Shown here piece after piece: positions 29,047 to 37,744 of a DNA stretch of 64,000 nucleotides (positions are counted from its first letter, which is position 1; each line of letters opens with the position of its first letter). Where the stretch lies: assembly GCF_000217915.1 (NCBI RefSeq), contig NZ_AFOZ01000044.1:1-64000 (forward strand), written 5' to 3'. A program made the translations under genes and the position numbers. A model generated the notes under the pieces. That model was given only the letters and a program-made list of their open reading frames with translations. It did not search any database and had not been told where the DNA came from. The DNA is from Shewanella sp. HN-41. GTDB taxonomy: Bacteria > Pseudomonadota > Gammaproteobacteria > Enterobacterales > Shewanellaceae.

Positions 29047-29562
29047 TTGATTTATTTAGCCGAATTTTGTCGTTTGTTTATCTTTATCGTACTTGTGCTT
29101 GCCGCCTGGGGGAAGACAAACTCATTCGCCAGGTTTAGAGACAGTCTGGCGGATACCTTAAATGTGCCTGTGCAATGGCGTTTGCTCTCGGCACTTGGCC
29201 TGGTGGCTACAGAATGGATGTTGGCGGCCATGTTGCTCATTGATGGGTCCTGGCGAGCTTTGGCCATGCAGGCTGCACTGCTTTTATTTGTCTCCTTCGC
29301 CCTCTACATAGCGTCAATTTTGATCAAGCACCGCTTGGTCAGCTGTCATTGTTTTGGCTGGGAAAACCGCCATGTCAACGCGTATGACTTTTATCGCGCT
29401 TTGATCTTGATAGCGGCTTGTTTCATCATGCTCACGTTTACATCGAGTGCCTTGACTCTGGTCCCTGCCTCCCAATGGCTGCTATTTGGCTGTGCATTCA
29501 TGCTTGCTCAGATAACGATACATTTGCCAGATGTCGCCGCGTTATTGCGCCATGACGCCTAA
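29047..29562 (+). CDS. MauE/DoxX-like four-helix membrane protein
   Basis: 171 residues with four hydrophobic helices (about 5-21, 50-66, 73-94 and 115-135, plus a C-terminal one) and a CHC motif (Cys100, Cys102 in VSCHCFGWENRHVNAYDFYR) matching the conserved cysteine segment of MauE-type proteins. MauE proteins are thought to carry reducing or oxidising equivalents across the membrane for MauD. The start is TTG, 3 bases after the protease stop with AGG upstream. The next gene encodes a MauD-like protein, a pairing well known from methylamine dehydrogenase maturation. Confidence 0.75.
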   Translation: MIYLAEFCRLFIFIVLVLAAWGKTNSFARFRDSLADTLNVPVQWRLLSALGLVATEWMLAAMLLIDGSWRALAMQAALLLFVSFALYIASILIKHRLVSCHCFGWENRHVNAYDFYRALILIAACFIMLTFTSSALTLVPASQWLLFGCAFMLAQITIHLPDVAALLRHDA

Positions 29563-29571
29563 GGATTTTAT

Positions 29572-30141
29572 ATGACGGACATAGGGTTAATACATTGGGT
29601 CCTGGCTTGCCTTATCTTTGCGGTTTCAATTAACTTGGTGCTCACCTTCCGGCTGTTCGACATGATGCGGACTATGCATGTCCTAGGTGTCAATGCCGTC
29701 CCCTTAACCTTGCCCGTTGGGGAGCCGGTTCCTGATTTTTCAGGTACAACCTTAGTGGGTAAGACGCCTGTAGGCTCGGTAAATAAACCGACGGTTCTGG
29801 TGTTCTTATCCTCCAAATGTAAGGAGTGCCATGGCAAGCTTGCGGAACTTAGCCGCATACAAGCAGCCTTGAATAGTGCGGAGCTGGTGATGTGGTTGGT
29901 TGCATCTGAGCACCCGAATAAGCTGCAAGCGTTTTTGGCCGACACCGACCTGTTAAGCCTTGCGGTGGCTATGGACAGCGAAGTACGCAAAAGTTTGAAC
30001 CCCCGCAGCGCTTCCCCGTTTTATTTGTTTTTGGATGAAAACCGGGTGTTACAGGCCAGTGGAATTATCGGTGACGATGACTGGCTCAGCTTTATTTCGC
30101 AGATGGATGACATCTTATCGGAAGCGGAGCCTGCATTATGA
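29572..30141 (+). CDS. MauD-like membrane-anchored thioredoxin-fold protein
   Basis: 189 residues: an N-terminal membrane anchor (HWVLACLIFAVSINLVL), the spacer DFSGTTLVGKTPVGSVNKP, and a thioredoxin-like domain with a CKEC active site (Cys83, Cys86 in FLSSKCKECHGKL). A cis-Pro loop follows (RSASPFYLFLDE). It probably acts with the MauE-like protein to form or reshuffle the disulfide between the two conserved precursor cysteines. It lies 9 bases after the MauE-like gene and overlaps the exporter start (ATGA). Confidence 0.8.
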   Translation: MTDIGLIHWVLACLIFAVSINLVLTFRLFDMMRTMHVLGVNAVPLTLPVGEPVPDFSGTTLVGKTPVGSVNKPTVLVFLSSKCKECHGKLAELSRIQAALNSAELVMWLVASEHPNKLQAFLADTDLLSLAVAMDSEVRKSLNPRSASPFYLFLDENRVLQASGIIGDDDWLSFISQMDDILSEAEPAL

Positions 30142-31916
30142 ACCTGGAAACCAGGAAATTGCACCGCCTCAGGCTGCAGCTGATCAAGCCTTATATTTAT
30201 CGGCTCTTGCTGGGCTTCATTGTCATGTTGGTCACGGTGGTCATCCAGCTCAGTTTTCCCAAGGCAGTCGCCTACTTTATCGATAACTCGGTGAAGGCAC
30301 AGCAAAGTGACTGGCTCACCTGGGTTGGACTGGTCATGATACTGGTATTTTTGATCCACGCAGCTGCGACCTCACTGCGCTACTACCTCTTTGAGTCGGC
30401 GGGGACCTTAATAGTGACTCGACTCAAACAGCAGCTCTATGGCGCCATCATTGGCCAAGGAATAGGTTTTTTTGATCGCAATAATGTCGGCAACTTGAGT
30501 AATAGGCTTTCTGCCGATGTCGAAGTGCTGAAAGACACCCTGACCATGGCATTGGCGATCGCGCTGCGCTCCTTGTTGACCTGCATCGGCGGTGCCGTCT
30601 TGCTGCTTATGCTTTCTCCCAAACTTAGTTTATTGATGTTGGTGGTCGTGCCTTTATCCATATTGGCTGCGCGTCGAGCGGGCAAAATGGTGAGCAGCAG
30701 ATCTAAGCTGGTTCAGGACAATCTGGCCGACTGTAACCATATAGCCCAGGAAAGCTTTGCCAATATTCGCCTGATGCATGCCTTTGGTCAGCAAAATGGG
30801 GCGAAGCGACGCTACCGAGCGGCAACGGATAAAACCCAGGATTTATCTCTAGGCAACACCCGTATTTTCGCCGGATTTCAGGGCGTCACCAGCTTTATCC
30901 AGTACATGGCCTTGTTGGTTACTCTGTGGTTCGGCGGTCAGATGGTGCTTGAAGGCCAGCTGAGTATCGGAGAGTTAACCAGTTTCATTCTGTATGCCGC
31001 CATGGTGGCAATGTCGGCATCCGGGGTGAGTTGGTTTTGGGGGGAGTGGATGAAAGCCGTAGGGGCAACGGAAAGAGTCTTCGAATTGCTTTCCCTTCAG
31101 CCACAGATCCCGGAAGGGCCAAGCGAAGCGGAATTACCCCAATTCAGGGGCGAGATAGCCTTTGAAAATGTTGAATTTTCCTATCCCACTCGCCCCGAAA
31201 ACAAGGCATTGAGAAGGTTTAATTTATCCGTAGCTGCGGGAGAAAAAATAGCCTTGGTCGGTTCATCCGGTGCAGGAAAATCGACCATTGCCAGTCTGAT
31301 ACTGGGTTTTTACACACCCGACTCGGGTAAACTCAGGTTCGATGGTGTAGATGCCGACACATTGAGCCTGCATGCCATAAGGCGGAATATTGCCATTGTG
31401 GAACAGGAGCCCAGTCTCTTTTCCGGCAGCATACTGGAAAATATTCAATACGCACTTTCAGATCGCCTGGCGACGGAGGAAGAAGTGATCCAAGCGGCCA
31501 AGCACGCCAATGCCCATGAGTTTATCTGTAAGCTTCCCTGTGGTTATGACACCCAATTGGGCGATCGCGGGGTGCAGCTTTCCGGTGGGCAAAAACAGCG
31601 GATCGCCATTGCCCGGGCTATCTTAAGGGATGCCAATATTCTGATCCTCGATGAAGCGACCAGCGCTCTGGACGCGCACAATGAATATCTGGTGCAGCAG
31701 GGCCTTGAGCACCTGATGAAGGGGAGGACAACGATAATGATCACCCATCGCTTCTCAACAATTAGCCGAGCCCAACGAATCGTCGTGATGGACAAGGGGG
31801 AGATCAGTCAAATAGGCTCCCATGATTCACTCATACTGAACAAAAATGGGATATATTGCGGACTAATCCAAAAACAAATCAATTACTTAGAAAGTGCTGC
31901 ATCCATTCCAGCCTAA
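30138..31916 (+). CDS. ABC exporter (fused permease-ATPase) of the RiPP cluster
   Basis: 592 residues: six-helix ABC transmembrane domain (about 15-300), then a nucleotide-binding domain with Walker A GSSGAGKST, Q-loop VEQEPSLFSGS, signature VQLSGGQKQR, Walker B ILILDEATSALD and H-loop ITHRFS. It lacks an N-terminal C39 peptidase, so leader removal must be done elsewhere, fitting the separate protease two genes upstream. The start overlaps the preceding stop by 4 bases. It is the last gene of the operon and likely exports the mature peptide. Confidence 0.88.
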   Translation: MNLETRKLHRLRLQLIKPYIYRLLLGFIVMLVTVVIQLSFPKAVAYFIDNSVKAQQSDWLTWVGLVMILVFLIHAAATSLRYYLFESAGTLIVTRLKQQLYGAIIGQGIGFFDRNNVGNLSNRLSADVEVLKDTLTMALAIALRSLLTCIGGAVLLLMLSPKLSLLMLVVVPLSILAARRAGKMVSSRSKLVQDNLADCNHIAQESFANIRLMHAFGQQNGAKRRYRAATDKTQDLSLGNTRIFAGFQGVTSFIQYMALLVTLWFGGQMVLEGQLSIGELTSFILYAAMVAMSASGVSWFWGEWMKAVGATERVFELLSLQPQIPEGPSEAELPQFRGEIAFENVEFSYPTRPENKALRRFNLSVAAGEKIALVGSSGAGKSTIASLILGFYTPDSGKLRFDGVDADTLSLHAIRRNIAIVEQEPSLFSGSILENIQYALSDRLATEEEVIQAAKHANAHEFICKLPCGYDTQLGDRGVQLSGGQKQRIAIARAILRDANILILDEATSALDAHNEYLVQQGLEHLMKGRTTIMITHRFSTISRAQRIVVMDKGEISQIGSHDSLILNKNGIYCGLIQKQINYLESAASIPA

Positions 31917-32035
31917 TTAATATCAGCGAATACAGCTGCCTTCATAAATAACAGAAGTTAATCGAGCCGCCCGTTGTTAATTCTCGAAATGCATAATTGC
32001 AAATAACAGACTATCAGGCATACCACTGGTTGAAC

Positions 32036-32219
32036 GGAATTAAGCACTGTCGTGGAAGTGACCGTTGGCGGCATGGTCGCTCATTCACATCAATGTGATC
32101 GCGACATTCTATTCTTGTTATAAATCTAGCCATATACAGCAGATACCGCCGTCGAGCCCTCAGGGACAACTTATTTTTAAACCAAAGTTGGCGTGTCACT
32201 GGAATGACAGTGCTTAATC
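32036..32219 (-). repeat. MITE-like repeat, right copy (inverted)
   Basis: An approximately 184-bp element with 13-bp perfect terminal inverted repeats (ATTAAGCACTGTC at 32039-32051 / GACAGTGCTTAAT at 32206-32218). Its reverse complement matches the left copy along most of its length with scattered substitutions and an internal difference near the middle. It lies between the exporter gene and the next small lipoprotein gene; no coding capacity is seen. Confidence 0.75.
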
Positions 32220-32260
32220 AATATCACCTGCTGCCAAAAGTGACTTTATTAACAAAATTA

Positions 32261-32286
32261 AAAAATCCCCGCATTGCGGGGATTTG
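32261..32286 (-). terminator. Terminator of the minus-strand lipoprotein/aminotransferase pair
   Basis: A 9-bp stem (AATCCCCGC / GCGGGGATT) with a 3-base loop, followed on the minus strand by a T6-type run. It lies just downstream of the lipoprotein stop. Confidence 0.85.
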
Positions 32287-32312
32287 TTAACACTCAAAGA
32301 TAACCCACAGCG

Positions 32313-32573
32313 TTACACGCACTTTCCATCCGATGACTTATCGGAAGAAAGTGCTCGGCTGATACCGCCGAAGATGACATTCAAGAAGCCGATACCGACA
32401 TCTTTTTGTCGTTCATCGGCGCTGCCCGTATCTTGGCCGCTCGCCTCACGCATACTTTGGTTATTGTTGGTTCCGCGCACAAAATCGCAGGACGCATTGC
32501 TGGTATTGTTCACCGAGCAGGCACTGAGCAAAGCGATCATTAGGCCACAAAGGACAAGGCGTAATCTTGGCAT
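32313..32573 (-). CDS. Small predicted lipoprotein
   Basis: An 86-residue protein with a lipoprotein signal peptide (LCGLMIALLSAC, lipobox Cys at residue 19). A short mature part, rich in Ser/Asn/Asp, ends SSDGKCV. Unknown function. It starts only 1 base after the stop of the aminotransferase gene, so it is cotranscribed with it. A clear terminator follows. Confidence 0.7.
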   Translation of the reverse strand: MPRLRLVLCGLMIALLSACSVNNTSNASCDFVRGTNNNQSMREASGQDTGSADERQKDVGIGFLNVIFGGISRALSSDKSSDGKCV

Positions 32574-32574
32574 A

Positions 32575-33711
32575 TTAGCTTAAGACCTCTTCTAATGCCT
32601 TGAGGCATAAGGCGACATTCTCGCGGCGGGCACCGAAGCCCATTAGACCTATGCGCCATGCTTTACCCGCAAGGGCACCTAAGCCTGCACCGATTTCGAG
32701 GTTGTAATCCTTCAGCAAACGAGTGCGCACAGCGGCATCCTCGACACCTGCGGGGATATAAACTGCGTTAAGCTGTGGCAGACGTGAATCTTCGGCCACC
32801 ACAAAGTTAAGCCCTAACTTTTCCAGCCCAGCACGTAGCACTAAGTGCATTTCGTGATGGCGTTGCCACGCATTTTCCAAACCTTCGGCCGCTAGGACAC
32901 GCAGGGACTCATGCAGTGCATACAGCGCATTCACTGGTGCAGTGTGATGGTAACTGCGCTTACCGCCCGCGCTGGTCCAATAGGCCATCACTAGGCTTTG
33001 ATCGAGGAACCAACTTTGCACTGGGGTCTTGCGATTCTTGAGTTTCTCTACTGCCGCAGGCGAGAAAGACACGGGCGATAAACCCGGTACACAGGAGAGG
33101 CACTTTTGACTGCCAGAATAGATAGCATCAATGCCCCATTCATCGACCCTTAACTCGACACCACCAAGGGAAGTCACGGCATCGACTATCGATAAGCAAC
33201 CGTGTTGTTTGGCTAATGCGCACAGGGTTTTGGCATCGGACAGCGCGCCAGTAGAGGTTTCGGCGTGCACAAAGGCTAAAAACTTGGCATCGGGATTGGC
33301 TTTCAGCGCCGCTTCCACCGCAGCAGGGTCGACAGGTGTGCCCCATTCGTTATCCACCAGCACGGCAATGGCGCCCATGCGCTCGACGTTTTGGCGCATA
33401 CGCTCACCAAACACCCCATTACGGCACACAATCACCTTCTCACCCGGCTCGACCAAGTTAACGAAACAGGTTTCCATACCCGCACTGCCCGGCGCCGATA
33501 CCGCCATGGTCATTTCGTTTTTAGTTTGGAAAGCGTATTGGATCAGGCTCTTAAGCTCATCCATCATGCCGACAAACAATGGATCAAGATGGCCTACTGT
33601 CGGCCTTGCCTGTGCGGCTAAGACTTCGGGATAGACATCCGACGGGCCCGGCCCCATCAAAATACGGCGAGGAGGATTAAAAGCGGTAAAATGCGGTGCT
33701 GGTAACATCAT
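32575..33711 (-). CDS. Class V PLP aminotransferase (alanine-glyoxylate/serine-pyruvate type)
   Basis: A 378-residue fold-type I PLP enzyme: ILMGPGPSDVYPEVLAAQ start region, AVSAPGSAGMETCFVNL, the Asp of IVDAVTSLGGVELRVDEWG, and the PLP lysine in YSGSQKCLSC, followed by PGLSPVSFS. Relatives transfer amino groups from alanine or serine to glyoxylate or pyruvate. The position next to the ilv genes is probably incidental, as its own terminator follows. Confidence 0.85.
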   Translation of the reverse strand: MMLPAPHFTAFNPPRRILMGPGPSDVYPEVLAAQARPTVGHLDPLFVGMMDELKSLIQYAFQTKNEMTMAVSAPGSAGMETCFVNLVEPGEKVIVCRNGVFGERMRQNVERMGAIAVLVDNEWGTPVDPAAVEAALKANPDAKFLAFVHAETSTGALSDAKTLCALAKQHGCLSIVDAVTSLGGVELRVDEWGIDAIYSGSQKCLSCVPGLSPVSFSPAAVEKLKNRKTPVQSWFLDQSLVMAYWTSAGGKRSYHHTAPVNALYALHESLRVLAAEGLENAWQRHHEMHLVLRAGLEKLGLNFVVAEDSRLPQLNAVYIPAGVEDAAVRTRLLKDYNLEIGAGLGALAGKAWRIGLMGFGARRENVALCLKALEEVLS

Positions 33712-33845
33712 GTCTCCTTAATGCGTGCAGGTCGAGGTCTCGTTGTTTTTTCGCCTTTACGTCCTAATCGTCACGGGTGAATTGTCAGTGACTTAACTAT
33801 GACGTATTAATCGGCGGCTAGAGTATTAAGTCTACAAAACTACCA

Positions 33846-33874
33846 CAAAAAGGAGCGCATGTGCGCCCCTCCTT
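33846..33874 (-). terminator. Terminator of the ilv operon
   Basis: A stem of AAAGGAG and GCGCA with complement CTCCTTT and TGCGC (2-base bulge), followed on the minus strand by TTTTT. It is ~80 bases downstream of ilvA. Confidence 0.7.
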
Positions 33875-33956
33875 TAGCCTAACTTTGATCTAACTTGTGC
33901 CTAACTTTGCCTAAGATGCCATAGTGCCGAGCAGCAATGCTGCATCACAGCTAACG

Positions 33957-35567
33957 CTATAAGGCTTTGTTGCCGTTACCCGCATTTAAAAACAGCTGAT
34001 AGGCAGGGCTTTGGGTTTCCTCTTGATAGACAAAACCCAGTTCAGTTAAAAACTGTTGGAACGGCAAGGCATCACTCGCGGGTACTTCAAATCCCGCCAG
34101 CACTCGGCCAAAGGCAGCGCCGTGGTTCCGATAATGGAACAGACTAATGTTCCATTTGCTCTGCAAAGTGGTTAAAAACTTCAGCAGCGCGCCTGGATGT
34201 TCGGGGAACTCGAAGCTAAACAAACGCTCCTCTAAGGGCTCAGGTGGATGACCGCCGACCATATAGCGCACATGCAATTTCGCGGTTTCATCGCCGGATA
34301 AATCCTGCACCTCAAAACCATTGGCCTCTAAGGTGGCGATGATTTGCTCCAGCTCGCCTTGGCCTCGGCTTAAGCGAATGCCAGCAAACACCACGGCCAG
34401 ATCGCGACTACTGAAACGATAGTTAAACTCCGTCATCACCCGCTTATCGAGTAACTCACAGAATTTTAAGAAACTTCCCGGACGTTCAGGGACTTTCACC
34501 GCCAGCACCGCTTCTTTTTGCTCGCCAAGTTCGCAGCGTTCCGACACATAACGCAGACTGTGGAAATTCACATTCGCACCACTTAAAATCGCGGCGACTT
34601 TCTCACCTCTACCGCTGTCGCCGCTAGCATTGGCACTGACATATTTTTTAAGCCCAGCTAAGGACAAAGCCCCAGCGGGCTCGGCAATCGCACGGGTGTC
34701 TTCGAAGATATCTTTCACCGCAGCGCAGATTTCATCCGAAGTCACAGTCACCACTTCATCCACATACAGTTTAGCGACTCTAAATGGCTCAGTGCCGATA
34801 CGCTTCACCGCCACGCCATCGGCAAATAAACCGACTTGTGCCAGCGTCACTGGCTCGCCCGCTTCCATCGCCGCCTTTAAACAGGCCGCGTCTTCTGGCT
34901 CGACACCGACAATTTTCACCTGCGGCATCACCGCCTTGTAATAGGCTGCGATACCCGCGATTAGCCCGCCGCCGCCCACGGGCACAAACACCACTTCGAG
35001 ATCGCGCTGCTGCTGCAACATCTCTTGGGCGATAGTGCCTTGGCCCGCGATCACGGCTTCATCGTCGAAGGGTGCAATATAGACTCGGCCCTCCTCTTTG
35101 GCCATCGCCATCGCAAAACCATTGGCTTGATCGAAAGCTTGGCCGTGCAATACCACATTGCCACCTAAACGGCGCACCGCATCGATTTTGATATCGGGCG
35201 TCGTCTCCGGCATCACAATCACCGCATCCACACCGCGACTCGCCGCCGACATGGCTACACCCTGAGCATGATTGCCTGCCGAAGCACACACCACACCGCG
35301 CTGGCATTCTTCTTTCGTCAGTTGGGCGATACGGTTATAGGCACCGCGTAACTTGAAGGAATGCACTGGCTGCATATCTTCGCGCTTCAAAAATACCTGA
35401 CAACCTAAACGCGCCGATAACTTGTTCATGCTTGAAAGCGGCGTCACTTTCGCTATGTCATACACGGATGACAACAGGATTTTTTGCAGATAGCTTTGTG
35501 CCAACTGAAAATGGGCTAAATCCGCCTGAGTTTGCGATGCGAGTGGCAACATAGATGCAGTAAACAT
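33957..35567 (-). CDS. ilvA: Biosynthetic threonine ammonia-lyase
   Basis: 536 residues. The PLP-dependent catalytic domain (first ~340) has the PLP lysine motif HSFKLRGAYN, SAGNHAQGVA, and the glycine loop VPVGGGGLIAG. Two C-terminal ACT-like regulatory domains follow (SFLKFCELLDKRVMTEFNYR; GALLKFLTTLQSKWNISLFHY), marking the isoleucine-inhibited biosynthetic enzyme rather than the shorter catabolic TdcB. It converts threonine to 2-oxobutanoate, the first step to isoleucine. It is the last gene of ilvGMDA, 2 bases after ilvD. Confidence 0.97.
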   Translation of the reverse strand: MFTASMLPLASQTQADLAHFQLAQSYLQKILLSSVYDIAKVTPLSSMNKLSARLGCQVFLKREDMQPVHSFKLRGAYNRIAQLTKEECQRGVVCASAGNHAQGVAMSAASRGVDAVIVMPETTPDIKIDAVRRLGGNVVLHGQAFDQANGFAMAMAKEEGRVYIAPFDDEAVIAGQGTIAQEMLQQQRDLEVVFVPVGGGGLIAGIAAYYKAVMPQVKIVGVEPEDAACLKAAMEAGEPVTLAQVGLFADGVAVKRIGTEPFRVAKLYVDEVVTVTSDEICAAVKDIFEDTRAIAEPAGALSLAGLKKYVSANASGDSGRGEKVAAILSGANVNFHSLRYVSERCELGEQKEAVLAVKVPERPGSFLKFCELLDKRVMTEFNYRFSSRDLAVVFAGIRLSRGQGELEQIIATLEANGFEVQDLSGDETAKLHVRYMVGGHPPEPLEERLFSFEFPEHPGALLKFLTTLQSKWNISLFHYRNHGAAFGRVLAGFEVPASDALPFQQFLTELGFVYQEETQSPAYQLFLNAGNGNKAL

Positions 35568-35569
35568 AA

Positions 35570-37429
35570 TTAGTCCTCCAGTTTACTGCGATCGCGCACC
35601 GCGCCCTTGTCGGCACTGGTAGCAAGCATGGCGTAGGCCTTAAGCGCGAGTGACACGAAACGCTCTCGACCTATAGGTTTCCACGCCATTGGGCCACGCG
35701 CTAACATGGCCTCGCGGCGAGCATTGAGTTCAGCATCAGTTAACGCCAGCTTAATACTGCGCTTGGGGATATCAATCTCGATGCGATCACCATTTTCAAT
35801 CAAGGCGATTGTGCCGCCCGCCGCAGCTTCGGGAGAGATGTGACCGATGGATAATCCTGAAGTGCCACCGGAGAAACGACCATCGGTGATCAGCGCACAG
35901 GCCTTACCTAGCCCGCGTGATTTTAAGTAACTGGTTGGGTACAACATTTCTTGCATACCCGGGCCGCCTTTCGGGCCTTCGTAACGGATAACCACCACAT
36001 CACCCGCCACCACTTCGCCGCCTAAAATGCCCGCCACTGCGTCATCTTGGCTTTCATAGACGCGCGCCGAGCCAACGAAGGTCAGGTTCGATTCATCCAC
36101 ACCCGCCGTTTTAACGATACAGCCATTCTCGGCCACATTACCCGACAATACGGCAAGCCCGCCCTCTTGGCTGAAGGCAAACTCACGGCTACGGATACAA
36201 CCTTCTTGTCTGTCGTTATCCAGTGACGGCCAGCGACAATCTTGGCTAAAGGCTTTAGTGGTCGGAATGCCCGCAGGCCCCGCCATAAAGAAGTGTTTTA
36301 CTTTTTCATCTTGCGTCTGCATCACATCGTATTTCGCCAACACAGACTTCAAATTGCCACCTTCATCGGCAGCCACATGGAACACATCGGTATGCAGTAA
36401 TCCGACTCTGTCGAGCTCGCCTAAAATCCCCATCACGCCGCCAGCGCGGTGCACGTCTTCCATATGGTATTTAGGCGTCGATGGCGCGACCTTACAAAGG
36501 TGCGGCACCAAGCGCGACATACGGTCGATATCCGCCATAGTAAAATCAACATCGGCTTCCTGCGCGGCGGCCAATAAATGCAATACGGTATTAGATGAAC
36601 CGCCCATGGCGATATCTAAGGTCATGGCATTTTCGAAGGCGTTAAAGTTTGCGATATTGCGTGGCAATGCCGATTCATCATCTTGATGATAATAACGTTT
36701 TGCCAGCACCATCACCCGGCGACCCGCCTCTAAAAACAGCTCGCGGCGATCGGCATGGGTTGCCAGCATAGAGCCGTTACCCGGCAGTGACAGGCCTAAG
36801 GCTTCGGTCAAACAGTTCATCGAGTTGGCGGTAAACATGCCCGAGCAAGAGCCGCAGGTTGGGCAAGCACTACGCTCGATTTTGGCACTGTCTTCATCGC
36901 TCACGTTCGAGTCGGCGCCCGCCACCATAGCATCGACTAAATCGAGCTTGATGAGTTTATCCGACAGCTTAGTCTTGCCCGCTTCCATCGGCCCGCCCGA
37001 GACAAATACGACGGGAATATTCAGGCGCAGCGCAGCCATCAACATGCCGGGGGTGATCTTGTCGCAGTTGGAGATACAGACTAAGGCATCGGCGCAGTGG
37101 GCGTTGACCATGTATTCCACACTGTCGGCGATAAGCTCGCGCGATGGCAGGCTATAAAGCATGCCGCCGTGGCCCATGGCGATACCGTCATCGACGGCAA
37201 TCGTATTGAATTCCTTGGCGATACCGCCCGCCTCTTCGATGGCGCTCGCCACCAGTGAGCCCATGTCTTTTAAGTGCACATGGCCCGGTACAAACTGAGT
37301 AAAGGAGTTAGCAATCGCAATAATCGGCTTACCAAAATCATTGTCTTTCACCCCTGTGGCGCGCCATAGCGCACGGGCACCCGCCATATTGCGGCCTTCG
37401 GTACTGGTAGCTGAACGTAACTTTGGCAT
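35570..37429 (-). CDS. ilvD: Dihydroxy-acid dehydratase
   Basis: 619 residues of the IlvD/Edd family. The Fe-S cluster cysteines sit in [11 protein letters not shown] and [19 protein letters not shown]. The substrate/metal regions [20 protein letters not shown] and [14 protein letters not shown] are present. It catalyses the third step of valine and isoleucine synthesis. It lies between ilvM and ilvA in the operon. Confidence 0.97.
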   Translation of the reverse strand: MPKLRSATSTEGRNMAGARALWRATGVKDNDFGKPIIAIANSFTQFVPGHVHLKDMGSLVASAIEEAGGIAKEFNTIAVDDGIAMGHGGMLYSLPSRELIADSVEYMVNAHCADALVCISNCDKITPGMLMAALRLNIPVVFVSGGPMEAGKTKLSDKLIKLDLVDAMVAGADSNVSDEDSAKIERSACPTCGSCSGMFTANSMNCLTEALGLSLPGNGSMLATHADRRELFLEAGRRVMVLAKRYYHQDDESALPRNIANFNAFENAMTLDIAMGGSSNTVLHLLAAAQEADVDFTMADIDRMSRLVPHLCKVAPSTPKYHMEDVHRAGGVMGILGELDRVGLLHTDVFHVAADEGGNLKSVLAKYDVMQTQDEKVKHFFMAGPAGIPTTKAFSQDCRWPSLDNDRQEGCIRSREFAFSQEGGLAVLSGNVAENGCIVKTAGVDESNLTFVGSARVYESQDDAVAGILGGEVVAGDVVVIRYEGPKGGPGMQEMLYPTSYLKSRGLGKACALITDGRFSGGTSGLSIGHISPEAAAGGTIALIENGDRIEIDIPKRSIKLALTDAELNARREAMLARGPMAWKPIGRERFVSLALKAYAMLATSADKGAVRDRSKLED

Positions 37430-37486
37430 TGACTGTATCCTTTATCTTAAATCGAAAATCGTATTCTTAATTCACATGGCGCATGC

Positions 37487-37744
37487 TTAAGCATTCGCCG
37501 TTTGCTGCAAGCTCAGCGGTAACAATACCTTACATTGAGTCACATCAATCAGTTTATTCAGCTGATTACTTAACAGTTCGATGGCGCGTTCGCTATCGAC
37601 CTCCATATCCAGTGACAGGCTAGCGTCGTCATTCATGCGCATCTGCATTTGGGTGATCCTAAAGCCACGGTGGCGAGTCACGCGCAGGACACGCTCAAGC
37701 ACTTCGGGGCGTTGTTGAACCGTTAATTCCAGAGAGTGGATCAT
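37487..37744 (-). CDS. ilvM: Acetolactate synthase II small (regulatory) subunit
   Basis: 85 residues starting [21 protein letters not shown], with one ACT-like fold ([21 protein letters not shown]) and [16 protein letters not shown]. The start was chosen at the ATG overlapping the ilvG stop (ATGA), which is the standard ilvG-ilvM arrangement; an in-frame extension upstream lies within ilvG. Confidence 0.95.
   Translation of the reverse strand: MIHSLELTVQQRPEVLERVLRVTRHRGFRITQMQMRMNDDASLSLDMEVDSERAIELLSNQLNKLIDVTQCKVLLPLSLQQTANA

Noticed and set aside
29568..29990. A 140-codon open frame antisense to the MauD-like gene
   Set aside because: Low-complexity mirror ORF; the sense gene has a clear CKEC motif and coupling.
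33131..33634. A 167-codon open frame antisense to the aminotransferase
   Set aside because: It covers the conserved PLP enzyme on the other strand and lacks its own signals.
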